Assembly: GCF_004005945.1 (NCBI RefSeq) | Contig: NZ_SACS01000011.1 | Span: 1 to 64,000, forward strand | DNA from: Rheinheimera riviphila | GTDB taxonomy: Bacteria > Pseudomonadota > Gammaproteobacteria > Enterobacterales > Alteromonadaceae | Reading direction: 5' to 3' | Length of the DNA stretch: 64,000 nucleotides | In this document: positions 60,247 through 64,000 of the stretch, one piece after another | Position numbering within the stretch: the stretch's first letter is position 1 | How the letters are laid out: the number at the start of each line of letters is the position of its first letter | Made by a program: the position numbers and the translations under genes | Notes under the pieces: generated by a model | Databases searched by the model: none | What the model was told of the DNA's origin: nothing | The model's input: only the letters and a program-made list of their open reading frames with translations

Positions 60247-61266
60247 ATGAAATTAGCCAGTCTGAAAAACGGCAGCCGTGATGGCAAGTTGGTGGTCGTC
60301 AGTCGCGATCTGAAAAAAGCAGTGGCAGTACCGCACATCGCCGCAACCATGCAATATGTGCTGGATCATTGGTCTAGCCTGGCACCGGCGCTTGCCGAAG
60401 TGTATCAGGGGCTGAACCACGGTACGGTGCAGGATGAGTTTGTTTTTAACGAACAAGAATGCGAATCACCATTGCCACGCGCTTATCAATGGGCCGACGG
60501 CAGTGCTTATGTCAACCATGTTGAGCTGGTACGGCGCGCCCGTAATTCCGAAATGCCACCAAGCTTCTGGACCGATCCACTGATGTACCAAGGCGGCTCC
60601 GATGACTTTATCGGTCCACGGGATAACGTCGAAGTGGTGAGCGAAGAATACGGCATCGATTTTGAAGGCGAAGTGGCTGTGATCACCGGTGACGTAGCAA
60701 TGGCTTCAACGCCAGAACAGGCACGCAGCCAAATCCGGCTGGTGATGCTGGTCAATGACGTGTCGCTGCGTGGTTTGATCCCAAATGAACTGGCTAAAGG
60801 TTTTGGTTTTTTCCAGTCAAAACCAGCCTCGGCTTTCAGTCCGGTCGCTGTGACGCCGGAAGAGCTAGGGTCAAACTGGCAGGACGCGAAGCTGCATTTA
60901 CCGCTGATTTCGCATTTAAATGGCAAGTTATTTGGTAAACCGAACGCCGGTGTTGATATGACCTTTGATTTTGGTCAGTTGGTGGCGCATGCTGCGAAGA
61001 CCCGTAATTTAGGCGCTGGTGCGGTGATTGGCTCTGGTACTGTGTCAAATAAACAAGGTACTGAATACGGCACCTCAATCGACGAAGGTGGCTTGGGTTA
61101 TAGCTGTATCGCTGAAGTGCGGATGATTGAAACTATTCGTGATGGCAAGCCAGCAACTGGTTTTATGAAGTTTGGCGATCGGATCCGGCTGGAAATGCTG
61201 GATGCTGAAGGCAAAAGTATTTTTGGTGCTATTGATCAGCAAGTGGTTGCGTATCAGGCACCATAA
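60247..61266 (+). CDS. fahA: Fumarylacetoacetate hydrolase
   Basis: 339 aa FAA-hydrolase fold. Splits fumarylacetoacetate to fumarate and acetoacetate, the last step of tyrosine breakdown. Metal-binding acidic residues in EEYGIDFEGEVAVITGDV, plus MLVNDVSLRGLIP, GFFQSKPASAFSPVAVTPEEL and GAVIGSGTVSNKQG. 60 bp after hmgA with AAAGGATCA before ATG. Ends at an intrinsic terminator, but maiA follows. Confidence 0.94.
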   Translation: MKLASLKNGSRDGKLVVVSRDLKKAVAVPHIAATMQYVLDHWSSLAPALAEVYQGLNHGTVQDEFVFNEQECESPLPRAYQWADGSAYVNHVELVRRARNSEMPPSFWTDPLMYQGGSDDFIGPRDNVEVVSEEYGIDFEGEVAVITGDVAMASTPEQARSQIRLVMLVNDVSLRGLIPNELAKGFGFFQSKPASAFSPVAVTPEELGSNWQDAKLHLPLISHLNGKLFGKPNAGVDMTFDFGQLVAHAAKTRNLGAGAVIGSGTVSNKQGTEYGTSIDEGGLGYSCIAEVRMIETIRDGKPATGFMKFGDRIRLEMLDAEGKSIFGAIDQQVVAYQAP

Positions 61267-61297
61267 TGCGCCGCGTTTAGGTTAGTAAGTTACATGA

Positions 61298-61328
61298 CAA
61301 AAGGCTGCCAGCATTTGGCGGCCTTTTG
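61298..61328 (+). terminator. Terminator after fahA
   Basis: AAAAGGCTGCC, loop GCATTT, GGCGGCCTTTTG, 35 bp past the fahA stop and before maiA. maiA may be expressed by read-through or from its own promoter. Confidence 0.8.
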
Positions 61329-61429
61329 CTATCAGGCGCAAGCATTCGTTTCCTTGTGCCACACTATTCAAAAAAGCCGTATGTACTCAAAAAACCGGAT
61401 GTACTAACGGGTGTTTAAGGAGCTTGTGC

Positions 61430-62068
61430 ATGGAATTTTATAGTTACTGGCGATCTTCCGCCGCCTATCGGGTACGCATTGCTTTAGCATTCAAAGGCAT
61501 GGCTGCCGATATGCAGTATGTGCATCTGTTAAAAGATGGTGGGCAGCAACGGCTTTCTGCATATAAATCGCTGAATCCGTCACAGTTAGTACCGACTTTA
61601 GTGGATGGCGATCTGACGCTGAATCAGTCGTTGGCCATTTTAGAATATCTTGAAATCAAACAGCCACAACCCGCCTTATTACCTGCTGATTTGCAGTTAG
61701 CGCTAAAAGTACGTGCTGTCACGCTGGATATCGCTTGTGATATTCATCCGCTGAATAATTTACGGGTGCTACAGTATTTAACCGGTCCACTGCAATTGTC
61801 GGAGCAGCAAAAACTGCATTGGATCCAACACTGGTTACAACAAGGTTTTCAGGCACTGGAGCTGCGTTTATCGCATCAAGCGGGCAATTGCTGTTTTGGT
61901 GATATGGTGACCTGGGCAGATTTATGCTTGATCCCGCAAATTTACAACGCGCTGCGTTTTGGTCTGGATATGTCGCCGTATCCAACGTTATGGCGGGTTT
62001 ATCAATATTGTCAGACGTTACCGGCATTTATCGCAGCAGCGCCAGAGCAACAACCGGATGCGCAATAA
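61430..62068 (+). CDS. maiA: Maleylacetoacetate isomerase (zeta-class GST)
   Basis: 212 aa from ATG 61430 with AAGGAG 7-8 bp upstream; a TTG two codons earlier is not needed. N-terminal thioredoxin-like domain with the glutathione/catalytic motif YSYWRSSAAYRVRIALAFKG (Ser-Ser-Ala-Ala where many zeta GSTs have SSCS). Also LNPSQLVPTLVDGDLTLNQSLAILEYLE. Helical C-terminal domain with FGDMVTWADLCLIPQIYNA. Isomerises maleylacetoacetate to fumarylacetoacetate using glutathione. Confidence 0.93.
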   Translation: MEFYSYWRSSAAYRVRIALAFKGMAADMQYVHLLKDGGQQRLSAYKSLNPSQLVPTLVDGDLTLNQSLAILEYLEIKQPQPALLPADLQLALKVRAVTLDIACDIHPLNNLRVLQYLTGPLQLSEQQKLHWIQHWLQQGFQALELRLSHQAGNCCFGDMVTWADLCLIPQIYNALRFGLDMSPYPTLWRVYQYCQTLPAFIAAAPEQQPDAQ

Positions 62069-62074
62069 AGTCCG

Positions 62075-62914
62075 TCAACGGTCTGTCGGCGCCTGCGGTA
62101 AACTCAGCAAAAATTCGGCGCCACCGAGCGCCGATGTTGGTTGCACGCTGAGCTCGCCACCATGCTGCTGCACAATGGTGTGACAAATTGACAACCCAAG
62201 GCCAGTGCCTTTACCAACATCCTTGGTGGTAAAAAACGGCTCAAAAATCTGCTGTAAGTGTTGCTGAGCAATGCCCGGGCCACTGTCGGCAATTGCGATC
62301 TGCACCCGCGCATCATCTTGCCTGACCGTGATCCGGATGTTGCCTTGCACCGGGCCAATTGCTTGGGCTGCGTTGAGCAGAATATTGACAAATACTTGTG
62401 ATAAAGCTGCGGCTTGCGCGATCACTTCAGGCCCGTTTTCACAAAAATCCCGTTCAATCTGGATATGCGCTTTAAACTCATTGCGCGCCAGCCGGATGGT
62501 ACTTTCCAACAACGGAATTAATGCCACAGGCTGCATATCGGCATGATCAGGATGAGAAAAACGGCGCAAATCCAGCACTAAATCTTTCATGCGGATGGCG
62601 CCCGCCACTGAATCGGCCAACAAGTCCTCACAGTCCTTCAATAAAAAATCGATATTTTCCTGTTGCTGTAATTCATTGATTTGCCGCTGCAATTGCAGAA
62701 ACTCTGCCGTTCCGGGCAGACATTGCGCCTGAGTCTGATACAACCGGATCAGCTGTTGAAAAATCGCTAAATAGATCTGAAAACTGCCAAGATTGCTCAG
62801 AATGTACCCGATCGGATTGTTAAGCTCGTGCGCGATACCGGCCGCCAATTGGCCTAAAGACGCCATGCGGTCGGTCTGCAACAGAAGCTGCTTTTGCTGT
62901 TCGGAAGTGGTCAT
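62075..62914 (-). CDS. Sensor histidine kinase without input domain
   Basis: 279 aa from MTTSEQQKQLLLQTDRMAS (62914), preceded by GGAG; a TTG five codons earlier is possible. HisKA phospho-acceptor in RMASLGQLAAGIAHELNNPIGYILSN, HATPase with N-box FVNILLNAAQAIGP, G1 IADSGPGIAQQ, F-box FEPFFTTKDVGKGTGLGLSICH. No transmembrane or PAS domain, so signals must come from a partner. A divergent response regulator begins 306 bp away (63221). Convergent with maiA, 6 bp apart. This family often pairs with receiver-plus-output proteins. Confidence 0.87.
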   Translation of the reverse strand: MTTSEQQKQLLLQTDRMASLGQLAAGIAHELNNPIGYILSNLGSFQIYLAIFQQLIRLYQTQAQCLPGTAEFLQLQRQINELQQQENIDFLLKDCEDLLADSVAGAIRMKDLVLDLRRFSHPDHADMQPVALIPLLESTIRLARNEFKAHIQIERDFCENGPEVIAQAAALSQVFVNILLNAAQAIGPVQGNIRITVRQDDARVQIAIADSGPGIAQQHLQQIFEPFFTTKDVGKGTGLGLSICHTIVQQHGGELSVQPTSALGGAEFLLSLPQAPTDR

Positions 62915-62969
62915 CCAAAACTCCGCCAATACCTAAAATGTGGTGATAAATCAGTCGGTGTTTTGAGTA

Positions 62970-63096
62970 TATACCCAAAATCATTGAAGATTCGGGTAGG
63001 CGACGAGGAGCGAGACCCCAGGAGCATAGTTGTCCTATGTGACTGGGGCGAGCGAGCGAAGGCAACAACCCCGCATCTTCAAGGATGACGGGTATA
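62970..63096. repeat. 127-bp palindromic dispersed repeat, copy B
   Basis: TATACCC ... GGGTATA ends. Outer arms TCATTGAAGAT and ATCTTCAAGGATGA. Inner hairpin CCCCAG-GAG-CATAG-TTGTC-CTATG-TGA-CTGGGG. Copy A at 35968-36095 keeps the fold although the stem bases differ. Confidence 0.88.
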
Positions 63097-63220
63097 GTGG
63101 CGAATGTCAAAGACGCGTGCAACCAACAACTGTGCTTTAATCTTGTTAAACCCTTGCCGTTCACTTGTCGCTCACTTCTCGCACTGCGGCCGGTGGTGTC
63201 CATTAAAGCGGAGGCTTGCC

Positions 63221-64000
63221 ATGTCAAAAGCAATACTGCTGGTCGACGATGAAGTTGCAATATTGCGCGCGTTACAGCGGGTATTGACCCGTGCTGGTTA
63301 CCGGGTGTTTATTTGTGAATCTGCTGCTGCGGGGCTGGATTTACTGGCACAACAATCGGTGTCGCTGGTCATTTCCGATTTTCGGATGCCCGGCATGAAA
63401 GGCAGTGACTTTTTGGCGCAAGTCAAAGCGCTATACCCACAGACGCTTGGAGTGATTTTAAGCGCTTATGCCGACCGCGAAGCCTTACTGGCCAGCCTCA
63501 ACAGTGGCGCGGCCTGGAAATTCCTGGAAAAACCCTGGGATGATGCGCAGCTGCTCAAAGACGTTGAGGCTGCGCTAGCAGAAAAAGAACGCCGTCAGGC
63601 GGAAATTCAACGTACCAATTTACTGTTGTCCAGCGATGAAGCCTTGCTGGAACTATCGGCCAGTGGTGTGGTGACCCGCTTTAATCATGCGGCCGCTGTG
63701 GTGCTGTCGATGCCACCGTCGGAGCTTCGGGCAAAGGCGTTGTCCGATATTTTTACCGACATCAATCCCATCGAGCTGGCGACGTTTTTCCACAAGAAAG
63801 ATCATGATATTTGCCTGCAAAGCCAGCACGGCGATGCCATTAGCATCAGTCACCGAATTTCTGATATTTATCATTATCTGTTAAAGCTGACCTTGGTGGA
63901 TGCCCTGAGCAGCGATGTATTTGACGGTCTAACCGACTTATTGGATCAAAATACCTTACTCGGGCGGATGGAAGATTTGATTTCGGTGCGAAGCGGGCCC
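63221..64000 (+). CDS. Response regulator with C-terminal output domain, cut by window end
   Basis: At least 260 codons; no stop before 64000. Start MSKAILLVDDEVAILRALQRV with GCGGAGG 7 bp upstream. Receiver domain at residues 1-120: acidic pair VDDE, phospho-Asp in LVISDFRMPGMKGSDF, Lys in KFLEKPWDDAQLL, the RpfG/HD-GYP-associated type (LSAYADREALLASLNSGAAWKFLEKPW). A PAS-like segment follows (about 135-215). The visible end, VFDGLTDLLDQNTLLGRMEDLI, resembles the start of a GGDEF domain (D-LTGL-N), so a cyclic-di-GMP protein is likely but unproven. Probably partnered by the divergent kinase at 62075-62914. Confidence 0.82.
   Translation, partial: MSKAILLVDDEVAILRALQRVLTRAGYRVFICESAAAGLDLLAQQSVSLVISDFRMPGMKGSDFLAQVKALYPQTLGVILSAYADREALLASLNSGAAWKFLEKPWDDAQLLKDVEAALAEKERRQAEIQRTNLLLSSDEALLELSASGVVTRFNHAAAVVLSMPPSELRAKALSDIFTDINPIELATFFHKKDHDICLQSQHGDAISISHRISDIYHYLLKLTLVDALSSDVFDGLTDLLDQNTLLGRMEDLISVRSGP

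Overview
The window looks like chromosome of a gammaproteobacterium, most likely from the Rheinheimera/Alishewanella/Alteromonadales neighbourhood. This is inferred from gene order and product mix (tig-clpP-clpX-lon-hupB-ppiD; pspF-sapABCDF divergent from pspABC-ycjX-ycjF; phhAB-tyrR-hpd-hmgA-fahA-maiA). No rRNA or tRNA was seen, so the genus is a guess.

Region 1 (1-13.6 kb) is accessory. It holds three consecutive, 5'-truncated cassettes of a large YD-repeat/LysM polymorphic toxin. Each is followed directly by a different candidate immunity gene: a multi-pass membrane protein, a lipoprotein, and a 367-residue soluble protein. The cassettes at 61-3089 and 6998-10182 share a nearly identical core and then switch to unrelated C-terminal tips. 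The middle one (3942-4886) keeps only a short DAFGNA..GNSIV junction before its tip. An IS1111-type element (IS110 family, about 5313-6770) sits between the second and third cassettes. Downstream is a REP-associated tyrosine transposase (RAYT) whose 3' end and flank have been duplicated, with several copies of an AAAAACAGGCCACCC repeat. The IS1111 appears to have split a diverged copy of that same repeat.

Region 2 (13.6-22.4 kb) holds a secreted beta-propeller amidohydrolase, a DUF1289 protein, a CPA2 cation/proton antiporter, and a TrkH potassium channel followed by a short KdpD-like kinase and KdpE-like regulator. It ends in an unusual repeat field (22.57-22.90 kb).

Region 3 (22.9-33.7 kb) is peptide and imino-acid scavenging. 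A GntR/FCD regulator, ketoglutarate-semialdehyde dehydrogenase, hydroxyproline epimerase, DHDPS-type deaminase and FAD oxidase form a complete trans-4-hydroxyproline route to 2-oxoglutarate. A perfect 12-bp palindrome lies in the divergent promoter. Next to it are pcp, DUF979, DUF969 and pxpA (pyroglutamate release and use), a polysaccharide deacetylase and a GNAT acetyltransferase. Collagen-type peptides would feed both routes (inference).

Region 4 (33.9-42.7 kb) is housekeeping proteostasis: trigger factor, ClpP, ClpX, Lon (with a sigma-32-like promoter), HU-beta and PpiD. Region 5 (42.8-53.2 kb) is envelope stress and peptide transport: sapFDCBA and pspF on the minus strand, pspABC and ycjX-ycjF on the plus strand, with a sigma-54 promoter and PspF-type upstream site between them. 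Region 6 (53.3-62.1 kb) is amino-acid catabolism: methionine gamma-lyase, then Phe to Tyr to homogentisate to fumarate plus acetoacetate under TyrR. The aminotransferase step is not in the window. The last 2 kb hold a histidine kinase and the start of a response regulator that runs off the end.
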